Positions 1-7,850 of a stretch of DNA of 64,000 nt are shown one piece after another; positions within the stretch are counted from its first letter, which is position 1; every line of letters starts with the position of its first letter. The stretch is from JAAZNO01 sp964508025. Lineage in GTDB: Bacteria > Chloroflexota > Anaerolineae > B4-G1 > SLSP01. The stretch is from positions 1 to 64,000 of the forward strand of contig CAZDSF010000008.1 of assembly GCA_964508025.1 (NCBI GenBank). The letters are read 5' to 3'. The notes beneath the pieces are model-generated. The model saw nothing but the letters and a program-made list of their open reading frames with translations. It ran no database searches and was not told the DNA's origin. The translations under genes and the position numbers were made by a program.

Positions 1-99
1 GTCATCCTGATGGCGGTGATTGCCTCGCAGGCGATCTATTGGCGGTTGCGCTACGGTGGCGTCCGCTGGAAGGGGCGCACGATTACGACGCGAGACTGA
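1..99 (+). CDS. C-terminal fragment of a family 2-like glycosyltransferase (5' end outside window)
   Basis: Frame 1 is open from the first base and stops with TGA at 97-99, giving about 32 residues. The tail reads YWRLRYGGVRWKGRTI followed by a few polar residues. A hydrophobic stretch followed by GGVxWKGR is typical of the C-terminus of membrane-associated family 2 glycosyltransferases, including those that glycosylate carotenoids or hopanoids. The carotenoid desaturase at 2148 makes a carotenoid role conceivable, but three other genes lie between them. The family call rests only on this short tail. Confidence 0.5.
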   Translation, partial: VILMAVIASQAIYWRLRYGGVRWKGRTITTRD

Positions 100-171
100 A
101 TCTGGAGTTGCATCGAACTGTATTCAGGTATATACTGAATGTGGGAGTGCCGTTCTCCACATGAGGTTTGG

Positions 172-897
172 ATGCCTGAGCTGTCCTACACCATTGATGC
201 GGCTATTTTCGAGCGTTTCCCCGATTATGTTCGGGGCGTGGTCTTTGCCTATGAGGTCCGCAACGGCGATTCCCCCCTGGAATTGTTAGCGTTGTTGCGC
301 GCGGCGGAAGCGGAAGCGCGGGAGCAGCTCACGCTTGAATTTCTCACCGCGCACCCGCGCATTGCGGCGTGGCGCGAGGCTTTCCGCAGCCTGGGTTACA
401 AACCCGGCGACTTTCGGCCCTCCATTGAGGCCCTGCTGCGGCGCGTGCTGCGCGGGCAGGCGTTGCCGGCGATCAACACCCTGGTGGACATCGGCACGCT
501 GATCTCGCTGCGGCATTGGCTGCCCATCGGCGGACACGCCACGGATGTGTTGACACAGGACATCGCGTTGCGCCCGGCAACCGGCGAAGAGCGCTTCATC
601 CCCTTTAGCTTTGAGCAAGTTGAACATCCTCTGCCTGGCGAATTTATCTTTGTTGAAGGGAATGTGGTGCTCACCCGGCGTTGGAGCTGGCGGCAAGCGG
701 AGCACACGTTGGTGCTGCCGGAAACGCGGGCGGTGGAATTCAATGTGGACGGGTTGCCGCCTGTGCCCCGCGGTGAAGTCGAAGCCGTTTGCCGGGAGAT
801 CGCCGAACTGGTCACGCGCTTCTGCGGCGGATGGACGCAAGCGGCGTTGCTCACCCGCGAGCAACCGCAGGTCATTTTCTCGCAGCACAGTTTGTAG
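172..897 (+). CDS. B3/4 (tRNA-synthetase editing-like) domain protein
   Basis: The 241-residue protein resembles stand-alone B3/B4 domain proteins, which are related to the editing module of the phenylalanyl-tRNA synthetase beta chain. Visible hallmarks are an N-terminal region with FPDYVRGVV, a central LPAINTLVDIGTLISLRHWLPIGGHA block and a C-terminal helix ending in FCGG. Family members are thought to bind or hydrolyse mischarged tRNA or amino-acid derivatives; the substrate here is unknown. The ATG at 172 is preferred over one at 139 because a GAGG sits just upstream and the protein then begins at the conserved region. The stop codon lies in the first bases of a dispersed repeat. Confidence 0.72.
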   Translation: MPELSYTIDAAIFERFPDYVRGVVFAYEVRNGDSPLELLALLRAAEAEAREQLTLEFLTAHPRIAAWREAFRSLGYKPGDFRPSIEALLRRVLRGQALPAINTLVDIGTLISLRHWLPIGGHATDVLTQDIALRPATGEERFIPFSFEQVEHPLPGEFIFVEGNVVLTRRWSWRQAEHTLVLPETRAVEFNVDGLPPVPRGEVEAVCREIAELVTRFCGGWTQAALLTREQPQVIFSQHSL

Positions 898-1016
898 AGA
901 GCGGTGAGCAGTCAATAGAGAGGGCTAACGACGGCTCTCTGTTCACTACGACGTGATTTCTTCTCGTTGGAAAAGCGGAGGTTTTCATTCTTCCGCCTTC
1001 TGCCTTCATCCTTAAA
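895..1016 (+). repeat. Dispersed intergenic element, copy A (hairpin plus pyrimidine tract)
   Basis: GTGAGC (904-909) pairs with GTTCAC (941-946), and AGAGAG (917-922) with CTCTCT (935-940), giving a bulged hairpin. The left arm GAGAGCGGTGAGCAGTCAA differs at one position from the copy at 25815. A pyrimidine block at about 984-1013 (TTCATTCTTCCGCC, then TTCATCCTT) resembles the purA leader near 63935. The element begins at the stop codon of the preceding gene and ends next to the AGGAGG of the following gene. Confidence 0.7.
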
Positions 1017-1031
1017 TCTTGAGGAGGCCCT

Positions 1032-1358
1032 ATGCGCACACGACTGACTCTGACGCCTGGATTGCCTGGGACTAAGGCGTTGGTGGCTGAGTATGGCGAC
1101 CGGCTCATCTGCGTGCGCTACCGCTACGATGCTGAGCGGCGGAAGCGTTACAAAACGGTCGAGCTGATTGTGGAGGAGGTACCGTGGTATCCAGTCGGCG
1201 CCGTGGTGATGGTGCGGCTGGCGCCGGACGAAGCGGATTTGCGGGCTCAGGTCGAGGCGGCGGGCGGGCGGTGGAATCCGCAACGCGCCTTGTGGGAGCT
1301 CGAGCACGACGCTGTTGTGCAGCTGGGACTCCAGGAGCGTGTGGTAGAAGAGGGTTGA
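1032..1358 (+). CDS. Conserved-looking small protein of unknown function
   Basis: This 108-residue protein has a strong AGGAGG eight bases before its ATG. The N-terminal half is basic, with YRYDAERRKRYKTVELIVEE. The second half contains AGGRWNPQRALWELEHD, which looks like the short RWxPxxxxWEL element found in HARP-like segments and in small accessory proteins. No catalytic motif, signal peptide or membrane segment is visible. It stands alone between a dispersed repeat and the RNA-binding protein leader. The RxWNPxxxxWEL resemblance is weak, and a function is not assigned. Confidence 0.6.
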   Translation: MRTRLTLTPGLPGTKALVAEYGDRLICVRYRYDAERRKRYKTVELIVEEVPWYPVGAVVMVRLAPDEADLRAQVEAAGGRWNPQRALWELEHDAVVQLGLQERVVEEG

Positions 1359-1393
1359 AGTCCGTAGCGGCAGATTGGGGCGGTGCTTGTCGC

Positions 1394-1421
1394 TTGTGTT
1401 TATAGCAGTCTGGTGTACAAT
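1394..1421 (+). promoter_or_regulatory. Candidate promoter for the RRM protein
   Basis: TTGTGT (1394-1399), a 16-base spacer and TACAAT (1416-1421) form a plausible sigma-70-type promoter. It implies a leader of about 260 bases before the start at 1690. Confidence 0.4.
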
Positions 1422-1689
1422 AGGCTTTGTTGGACTGACGCTGTCAGGCGGCAGCTATGCGGCGCAGGACAAGGGCCGTTGGTTTGAGCGAAAGGAGTTT
1501 TATGGTCTGGATTGCATAGCGCGTAAGTGAGCGCTTTCGAAACTGGTTCGTTTTTACCATCGGTTCAACTTGTCAGTCAAGCGCCCGTAACCGGAGAAGC
1601 ATGTGGTATGTCAGGAGTAGGTGGAAGTCGAATCTGTCATCAGCAGCACCGGCCGGCGAAACATCAAACAAAATTGGAGAATTGAGGAA
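1422..1689 (+). promoter_or_regulatory. Long 5' leader of the RRM gene with a five-codon mini-ORF
   Basis: No protein gene fits this stretch. It holds AAAGGAG at 1491-1497 followed by a mini-ORF (1502-1519, encoding MVWIA) and then a small hairpin, AGCGC (1518-1522) with GCGCT (1531-1535). Long structured leaders are common upstream of bacterial RRM and cold-shock genes, so post-transcriptional control is an inference. The ribosome binding site of the RRM gene is probably GGAG near 1676. Confidence 0.35.
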
Positions 1690-2055
1690 ATGGAGTCTAA
1701 ACTGTACGTTGGTAATTTGCCCTATTCGACTACCGAAGAAGATTTGCGCGAGCTTTTCTCGCAGGCCGGCGCGGTGCAGTCCGTCGCTCTGATCAAGGAT
1801 CGTGATTCGGGGCGCTCGAAGGGCTTTGGCTTTGTAGAGATGGAATCGCAGGCGGATGCGCAGGCGGCCATCAGCAAGTTCAACAATTACGAATACCAGG
1901 GTCGCAATCTTACCGTGAATATCGCGCGCCCGCGCGAGGATCGCGGTGGCGGCGGCGGGTTCCGCAGCGGCGGCGGCGGCGGTGGGCGTCCTCGTGGTGG
2001 GGATCGCGACCGTGGCGGCGACCGCGACCGTCGTGGCGGCGGCCGTTCCTGGTAA
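1690..2055 (+). CDS. RRM-type RNA-binding protein with RGG tail
   Basis: The 121-residue protein has one RNA recognition motif: RNP2 is LYVGNL (residues 5-10) and RNP1 is KGFGFVEM (44-51), both intact with their aromatic residues. Residues 84-120 are a glycine- and arginine-rich RGG/RD tail. This is the layout of the single-RRM Rbp proteins of cyanobacteria and Chloroflexota, which bind RNA in the cytoplasm and are often cold-induced. The start at 1690 removes a poorly conserved 23-residue extension. A strong terminator follows directly, so the gene is probably monocistronic. Confidence 0.9.
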   Translation: MESKLYVGNLPYSTTEEDLRELFSQAGAVQSVALIKDRDSGRSKGFGFVEMESQADAQAAISKFNNYEYQGRNLTVNIARPREDRGGGGGFRSGGGGGGRPRGGDRDRGGDRDRRGGGRSW

Positions 2056-2078
2056 TAGGCGCAGCCTATCATCAACCA

Positions 2079-2113
2079 CAGCGGGATGACGCAGTCATCC
2101 CGCTGTTTTGTTG
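2079..2113 (+). terminator. Rho-independent terminator after the RRM gene
   Basis: CAGCGGGATGAC (2079-2090) and GTCATCCCGCTG (2094-2105) form a perfect 12-bp stem with a three-base loop. It is followed by TTTTGTTGTT. Confidence 0.92.
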
Positions 2114-2141
2114 TTGACATTTTTATCACTTTGAGTACGCT
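2114..2141 (+). promoter_or_regulatory. Candidate promoter of the carotenoid desaturase
   Basis: A consensus TTGACA (2114-2119) is followed after 16 bases by TACGCT (2136-2141). The ATG at 2148 is only seven bases downstream and no Shine-Dalgarno precedes it, so a leaderless or nearly leaderless message is likely if this promoter is used. Confidence 0.45.
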
Positions 2142-2147
2142 TGCGCT

Positions 2148-3644
2148 ATGAACACTGCAACATCTGATCCCCTTATGATCATTGGCGCCGGCATCGGCGG
2201 CTTGAGCGCGGCCATTCACCTCGCGGCGGCGGGTGAACGGGTCGTGGTCTTCGAGCAGAACGCTGACGTGGGTGGGAAGATGGGGTTGTTGGAAGCCGAT
2301 GGCTTCACCTGGGACCTTGGCCCCTCGGTCATCACCATGCGCCCCGCGTTGGAGGGGCTGTTCGCTGCGGCTGGACGGCGCCTGGAGGACTACGTCACGC
2401 TGTTGCCGGTCGCGCCGCTGACGCGCTACTTCTACCCCGATGGGACGGTGTTCGACGCGACGCGCGATCTGCCCGACATGCTGAACCAGATTGCGGCGTT
2501 GGAGCCGCGCGACGTGGAGGGCTATCTCGCGTTTCTGGCGCACGCCGCGGCGTTGCATCGCGTAGCGGGGCGGCTCTTCATCTACAGCGACCCGCCGACT
2601 CTTGCCAGCGCGTTGGGCGTGCCGCTGCGCGATATACTCAAGGTGGATGTCTGGCGCACGATGCACGGCGCGCATCGCGCGTATGTGCGCTCTTCCCATC
2701 TGCAACAGCTGCTCGGACGCTTCGCCACTTACGTGGGCGCCAGCCCTTACCAGGCTTCGGCGGTCTACAATGTGATCGCGCACGTGGAGTTGAATGATGG
2801 CATCTGGTATCCCCAGGGTGGCATCTATCAGCTGGCGCGCGCCTATCGGCGTCTGGCTGAGGAGCTCGGCGTTGAGATTCACACCGGGCGCCGCGTGACC
2901 GGTATCCAGGTGGTGAACGGGCGCGCGCGCGGCGTGATGTTGACCGATGGCGAGCAGGCGCCTGCGCGCGCGGTGATTGCCAACGTGGATCTGAGCACCG
3001 TCTACCGCGAGCTGCTCCCGTCAGAGGTGGGGGCGCGGCGGCGGCGTCTTCTCAGCCGCAGCGCGCCTTCCGGTTCCGGCTTTGTGCTGCTGCTGGGCGT
3101 CGAAGGAACGTTTCCGGCGCTGGCGCAGCACAACATCTTCTTTTCCTCGGATTACCGGCAGGAGTTTGTGGAACTCTTCGAGCGGCAACTGCCGCCCCGC
3201 GAGCCAACGGTCTACGTCACCGCGACCTCGAAGGTGGATCCGCAGCACGCGCCGGAGGGTTGCGAGAACTGGTTTGTGCTCGTCAATGCGCCGCCGCTGG
3301 GGCCAGAATTCGATTGGCACGTGCAGGCGGAGGCGTATGCGGAGAAAGTGCTGGCGCGGCTGGCGGACTTCGGCTACGATGTGCGTTCGCGGTTGCGCAG
3401 CCAGCATTTGCTCACGCCGCGCGACATCGCCGTGCGGACGGGGGCCTGGCGCGGCGCGCTCTACGGCCTTTCGGCGAATGACCCGCTCAACGTGCTGCGG
3501 CGTCCGGGCAACCGGGCTGCGGACGTGCGGGGCCTGTACTTCGCGGGCGGTACCACCCATCCCGGCGGCGGCGTGCCGATGGTGACGCTTTCCGGCGGCG
3601 TCGCCGCGCGGATGGCGCTGGCCGATCTGGCGGCTGGCTTCTGA
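2148..3644 (+). CDS. CrtI/CrtN-family carotenoid desaturase (FAD-dependent phytoene desaturase-like)
   Basis: The 498-residue protein starts with a Rossmann FAD-binding motif GAGIGGLSAA (13-22), an acidic end to the second strand (VVVFEQ) and GGKMG. It ends with the CrtI-type signature LYFAGGTTHPGGGVPMV and a helix rich in Gly and Ala. Length matches bacterial CrtI, CrtN, CrtD and CrtO enzymes, which desaturate or isomerise carotenoid precursors at the membrane. The exact substrate cannot be read from the sequence. The partial glycosyltransferase at the window start would fit carotenoid glycoside formation. No crtB or other carotenoid gene is present here. Confidence 0.85.
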   Translation: MNTATSDPLMIIGAGIGGLSAAIHLAAAGERVVVFEQNADVGGKMGLLEADGFTWDLGPSVITMRPALEGLFAAAGRRLEDYVTLLPVAPLTRYFYPDGTVFDATRDLPDMLNQIAALEPRDVEGYLAFLAHAAALHRVAGRLFIYSDPPTLASALGVPLRDILKVDVWRTMHGAHRAYVRSSHLQQLLGRFATYVGASPYQASAVYNVIAHVELNDGIWYPQGGIYQLARAYRRLAEELGVEIHTGRRVTGIQVVNGRARGVMLTDGEQAPARAVIANVDLSTVYRELLPSEVGARRRRLLSRSAPSGSGFVLLLGVEGTFPALAQHNIFFSSDYRQEFVELFERQLPPREPTVYVTATSKVDPQHAPEGCENWFVLVNAPPLGPEFDWHVQAEAYAEKVLARLADFGYDVRSRLRSQHLLTPRDIAVRTGAWRGALYGLSANDPLNVLRRPGNRAADVRGLYFAGGTTHPGGGVPMVTLSGGVAARMALADLAAGF

Positions 3645-3752
3645 ATCCATACTCCACGGCAAAGCCGCATTCTCAAAACGAGATTCCGTCGCTTTCTCGC
3701 TTTTTCACTTTCTTACCTTCTCGCCTTTTCACTTTCTCTATCGGAGGTTTCC

Positions 3753-4307
3753 ATGCACATCCGTGATTTACGTCCCGATGATGAAGCCGCTATCAAGCAG
3801 GCGGCGCTGTTGCTGGTTGAAGGCTTCCGTGAGCACTGGCCCAACGCCTGGCCCACGCTGGAAGCGGCTTTGGAGGAGGTGCGCGAATGTCTCGTTGCGG
3901 AGCGTATCTGCCGTATCGCGGTTGAGGGGGAGACCGTGCTTGGCTGGATCGGCGGGCTGCCGCAGTATGATGGGCACGTCTGGGAGCTGCACCCGCTCGT
4001 TGTCCGCGCCGATCAACGCGGCCGGGGGATCGGGCGCGCGCTCGTTGAAGACCTGGAGGCGCAGGTCGCGGCGCGCGGCGGGCTGACAATATTCCTCGGC
4101 ACTGATGATGAGGACGACATGACCTCACTTGGCGGCGCCGATCTGTACACCGACCTGTGGGGGCATATTGCGCGTATTCAGAATCTCAAGGGGCATCCGT
4201 ACTCGTTTTACGAGAAGCTGGGCTTCATCATCGTCGGCGTTGTCCCCGATGCCAACGGCCCTGGCAAGCCCGACATCTATATGGCGAAGCGGGCGCGTTC
4301 GCGTTGA
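3753..4307 (+). CDS. GNAT acetyltransferase resembling aminoglycoside 6'-N-acetyltransferase
   Basis: The 184-residue protein has the GNAT core: a strand VLGWIGG, then WELHPLVV, the acetyl-CoA loop RGRGIGRALVEDLE (motif A) and the C-terminal YSFYEKLGFIIVGVVPDANGPGKPDI. The order WELHPLVV, GTDDE, HPYSFYEKLGF and GKPDIxMAK matches chromosomal AAC(6') enzymes of the Ii/Iy type. Such enzymes can acetylate aminoglycosides, but in environmental bacteria the natural substrate is often unknown. SD is CGGAGG. Base composition matches its neighbours and no mobile element flanks it, so recent acquisition is not suggested. Confidence 0.8.
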   Translation: MHIRDLRPDDEAAIKQAALLLVEGFREHWPNAWPTLEAALEEVRECLVAERICRIAVEGETVLGWIGGLPQYDGHVWELHPLVVRADQRGRGIGRALVEDLEAQVAARGGLTIFLGTDDEDDMTSLGGADLYTDLWGHIARIQNLKGHPYSFYEKLGFIIVGVVPDANGPGKPDIYMAKRARSR

Positions 4308-4330
4308 GTGTCACATAAACGAGGGCCGGC

Positions 4331-4369
4331 GCAAAAACAACCGTGCGCGGGTACAAAACCCGCGCACGG
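4331..4369 (-). terminator. Terminator of the secreted duplicated protein
   Basis: CCGTGCGCGGG (4341-4351) and CCCGCGCACGG (4359-4369) form a perfect 11-bp stem. On the minus strand the stem is followed by TTGTTTTTGC, so it serves the leftward gene. Confidence 0.85.
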
Positions 4370-4396
4370 TGGCTGTGGTGTGATAATGGGGATATG

Positions 4397-5335
4397 TTAT
4401 TCGACTGGGCAGGCTACCTGCATCCAGTATCCCACATCCACATGGACGCCGTAGAAATTGTTCTCCGGCGCTTCAATGCTGAAGGATTGCCCTTCGCCCG
4501 TTCCCTTCCACGCGAAAAGCCCAGGTGCGGGATTGCCCGAAGGTGCAACAGCGTAGTCCTGAATCTTGACATTCTCAGCCGTCGGGGCAAATTCCCAGTC
4601 GCCGGTCAGCTGGATGGTGATGGTGACGAGACCATCCACGGGAGCAGAGAAGTGCACCGTGCCCACGTTGATGGTTTGACCGGCGTAAAGGATCACAGTG
4701 CTGTCAGGTATGTATGACGTGTAAGTGGCCCAGTTGCCTCGGCGCACATAGCGCGTTCCTGCCGCCCAGGCGGTTTCCCCCATGAACTCATAGCAAGGTT
4801 CCTCGCCGTTGCAGCACTGCACCATGTAGCGGATGTTGCCATACCAGGGATTGGCATCTGGGTTGATGTCGCCGCCGTAGGCGGTTTCGTCTTGCACGAT
4901 TTCATCATCAACGATTTTGACCACAGCCGCATGAGCCTGAAGCCACAGCACTGTTTCATCACAAGTGACAGGGAAGCCCAAATTCGCCAGCGGAACGATG
5001 AAGGTATAGCTAGTCGCATAAGCGATGTTCCCGCTCTTATAGGGCGCGTGTCCTGGCGTGAGGCGTTCCAGCGGCTCGTAGTCTAGCACGTACAAGTGTA
5101 CTTCGGTCAGATACCAATCGCCCGTGGTCTGGTAGGTGACATAGAGGTTGGTTTCATCGTTTGCTACCGTGACCGTACCTACGTCAATGGTCTTGCCTCC
5201 CCACAGGGTATACACTGCCGCTTCGCCGCAGATTTCAGGTTCGGTAGTAATCGCAGCCGCCGTCTTTGCGCCGCCAAAGGCGAAGCCAAACAGTGTCACC
5301 AACGCCAGCAAACCAAACAACTTTCGCATATTCAT
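4397..5335 (-). CDS. Secreted protein with two related beta-sandwich-like repeats, function unknown
   Basis: The protein is 312 residues when started at the ATG five bases after AAGGAGG. Residues 4-28 form a clear signal peptide ending AKTAAA. Two modules share a pattern: GGKTIDVGTV (46-55) with TGDW at 71-74, and AGQTINVGTV (218-227) with TGDW at 244-247, so an internal duplication is likely. The linker contains cysteines (CC at 174-175, and a later single Cys) that could form disulfides. The first module reads like a glycoside- or calcium-binding exoprotein domain, but no family is recognised with certainty. It is probably exported and folded outside the membrane. Confidence 0.72.
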   Translation of the reverse strand: MNMRKLFGLLALVTLFGFAFGGAKTAAAITTEPEICGEAAVYTLWGGKTIDVGTVTVANDETNLYVTYQTTGDWYLTEVHLYVLDYEPLERLTPGHAPYKSGNIAYATSYTFIVPLANLGFPVTCDETVLWLQAHAAVVKIVDDEIVQDETAYGGDINPDANPWYGNIRYMVQCCNGEEPCYEFMGETAWAAGTRYVRRGNWATYTSYIPDSTVILYAGQTINVGTVHFSAPVDGLVTITIQLTGDWEFAPTAENVKIQDYAVAPSGNPAPGLFAWKGTGEGQSFSIEAPENNFYGVHVDVGYWMQVACPVE

Positions 5336-5577
5336 AGCACCCTCCTTGTAACTGTAACAGGTTAACACACATTCTATGTATGGATATAGCGCATACAGGC
5401 TGTAACCATTTCAGACATAAAATCGTTTTTTAGATGCGAAAAGTAGTTAGAGATTTCCTAAAATTCGTGAATACGAGGGTGTTTTAATACAAGCAGCGGG
5501 AAAGGCTGAGCGTTTGCTCTCGGGAGGGGGGTGTCTTTGCCGGGGGTGTTAACAGGAGGTGAATTGCGGCGGTGCTT

Positions 5578-7806
5578 TCAGGTGTTCACAGCCGGCAGCC
5601 AGACGGTGAAGGCGCTGCCCTGGCCGACGGCGCTTTCCACGGTGATGTGCCCGCCGTGCAGTTTGACGATCTCGGCGCTGATGGAAAGTCCCAGGCCCGT
5701 TCCCGGCACGTTTAGCGCCTGGCTGGCGCTGCCCCGTTGGAAGCGCTGGAAGAGCCTGGCATGATCTTCGGCGCTGATGCCCAGTCCCGTATCGCGCACG
5801 GTGACGGTGGCCCACAGTGCGCCGTCCTGCTGCACCCATTGGGTGTTCACATCTACCCGTCCGCCAAGGGGCGTGTAGTTCATGGCATTGGTCAACAAAT
5901 TGGTGAAGACCTGTTCCAGCAGATGCGGATCGGCATGGATGTTGGGCAGTTCGGCTGCCAGGGTGCAGTGCAGCGCCAAGCCTCGACTGGCAAAGAGCTG
6001 CTCTCGATCTGCAACCAGAACGCGCATCATCTCATTTAGATCCACCGTTTGAAAGTCCGCTTCGGCTTTTCCCAGATCCAGGCGCGAGATTTGCAGCAGG
6101 CTTTCAATCAAATACTGCAAGCGTTTGGCTTCGCGATAGAGGGCTTGATTGTAAGAGGACGTTGCCCCACGCGAGTTCTGTTCCAGCAAGCGCAGGTAGA
6201 GCAAGATGCTGGTCAACGGGGTGCGCAGCTCATGGCTGACATTGCCAAGAAATTCGGATTTGGCCCGGTCGGCGGCTTGCGCAGCTTCGAGCGCCTGTTG
6301 CAATTCGCGGGTGCGTTGTGCGACGATGTGTTCCAGCGTTTCTGCGCGTTGTTGCAGCTCGGCATGCAACTGGGCGGTTTCAAGCGCCTGGCCTACGGCG
6401 GTCGCCGCGCTCTGAACCAATGCCAGTTCATCCGGCGTGAATTTGCGCGGAGAGGTCGAATCCAGGCCCAATGTGCTGATGACCCGATCCCGGACTACGA
6501 TGGGTACCAGGAGCAACGAAGCCATGCCGCGCCGGGTCATGAGTTCTTCCAGTCCCTCCATACAGGGATCGTGTAGGGTATCTTCCACCAATAGCGGTTT
6601 TTTGTGCTCCAGAACATACGCGGTCGAAGGGATGGTGATGGGGATCTTGTCGTTCAGCGCGCTGGGCCGTCCCGGTTCACGGTATTCGGCGATGATGGTT
6701 ACATGATCTTGTTCTGGAATGACCAGGCTCGCTGCTACTTGTGGCAATTTCAGCGCGATAGCAAGTTCGTGGCATAGCACTTCGAGCACCTGGCGGACAT
6801 CCAGAGTCGAGGCCGCCGTCATAATTACGCGATTCAGCAACGCCAGCTCCTGATATCGAAGCTGGAGCGCCTCGGTGCGCAGCTGCACCTCTCGGCGCAG
6901 CGTGATGGACCACGCAAAGGTAAGGCCCAGCAGGAGCAGAATACTGCCCGGTATCCACCAGTAGGCGCGCAGGAGCGCCAGCTGCTCGCGTGTTTCGTAA
7001 GCGCCGAACCATTTGTTGTAGATGCTGCGGTATTCGCCGGTATTCTTCAGGATCGTCAGGCCCTCATTGAGGCTTTGTTGCAGCATAAAATCATCTTTGC
7101 GCACCGCAAAACCGTACTCTCGCGGCAACAGCTCCAGGCCCGTGGTGGTGAGATTGGTCAACTTCAGGTTGTGGACAAAGTATAGCCCTTGCATTTTGTT
7201 GAGCAGGGCGCCATCATATTTCCCCGCAGCGAGCAGTCGTAGGGCATCGGGGACATCCTGTACCGTGACGATTGTCACCTCGGGATGGTTTTGGACGAGA
7301 TAATCGTGCATCAGTCCCCCGCCCTGGACGATGATGGTTTTGCCTTCAAGATCTTCCAACCCGTGCAGATCGCTTCCGCGCCGCACGAAGAGATCGAAGA
7401 ACAGGATGGAGTGGGGAGTAGTGAACTCAACCACTTGTGCGCGCTCTTCTGAGTACGCCATGCCTAGCAGCGCGTCAATCTCGCCGGATTCCAGCTGGCT
7501 GCGCACTTCTGACCACGGGCCGAGGGTGATCTCGATGTTCAAATCCATCACCCTTGCCACTGCCTGCATCACTTCCACGTTGAAGCCTGTGGGCTTGTCT
7601 GCGTCCAGAAACTCGTAAGGGGGATAATTGTGATCGCCGCGAACGGTGATGGAGGGCGGCGGCGGTGATTGCGCTGCCGCCTCTATGGCGGCAAAACCGA
7701 GACTCAGCCCTAGCAGCATGACAACCGCCCACAGGCGCCAGATGGCGCGGTAGGCGACCATGCGATTCGATTTTGCTGTTTGGGCTGCTATGCGAGTGTC
7801 AGTCAT
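5578..7806 (-). CDS. Hybrid-input sensor histidine kinase (SBP_bac_3 + GAF + HisKA + HATPase)
   Basis: In this 742-residue protein residues 1-46 are a signal or membrane anchor. About 50-270 form a periplasmic solute-binding domain of the amino-acid-binding type (GDHNYPPYEF, EIDALLGMAYSEER, then YNKWFG). A membrane helix follows near 280-300, and a GAF domain covers about 325-470. After a coiled coil, HisKA carries phospho-acceptor His525 in SHELRTPLTS. The kinase domain has the N box (NLLTNAMNYTPLGG), G1 DTGLG (672) and G2 GTGLGLS. It should autophosphorylate on binding a small external ligand. No response regulator is adjacent, so it is an orphan kinase. The start at 7806 has only a weak SD. 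Confidence 0.88.
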   Translation of the reverse strand: MTDTRIAAQTAKSNRMVAYRAIWRLWAVVMLLGLSLGFAAIEAAAQSPPPPSITVRGDHNYPPYEFLDADKPTGFNVEVMQAVARVMDLNIEITLGPWSEVRSQLESGEIDALLGMAYSEERAQVVEFTTPHSILFFDLFVRRGSDLHGLEDLEGKTIIVQGGGLMHDYLVQNHPEVTIVTVQDVPDALRLLAAGKYDGALLNKMQGLYFVHNLKLTNLTTTGLELLPREYGFAVRKDDFMLQQSLNEGLTILKNTGEYRSIYNKWFGAYETREQLALLRAYWWIPGSILLLLGLTFAWSITLRREVQLRTEALQLRYQELALLNRVIMTAASTLDVRQVLEVLCHELAIALKLPQVAASLVIPEQDHVTIIAEYREPGRPSALNDKIPITIPSTAYVLEHKKPLLVEDTLHDPCMEGLEELMTRRGMASLLLVPIVVRDRVISTLGLDSTSPRKFTPDELALVQSAATAVGQALETAQLHAELQQRAETLEHIVAQRTRELQQALEAAQAADRAKSEFLGNVSHELRTPLTSILLYLRLLEQNSRGATSSYNQALYREAKRLQYLIESLLQISRLDLGKAEADFQTVDLNEMMRVLVADREQLFASRGLALHCTLAAELPNIHADPHLLEQVFTNLLTNAMNYTPLGGRVDVNTQWVQQDGALWATVTVRDTGLGISAEDHARLFQRFQRGSASQALNVPGTGLGLSISAEIVKLHGGHITVESAVGQGSAFTVWLPAVNT

Positions 7807-7850
7807 GGTATGTAATCCGGCCCTGACCGGATTTGCTGCACGGAATGGCG

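Noticed and set aside
3753..4307. Acquired antibiotic-resistance cassette
   Set aside because: Composition matches its neighbours, and there is no integron site, IS element or repeat flanking it. It looks chromosomal.
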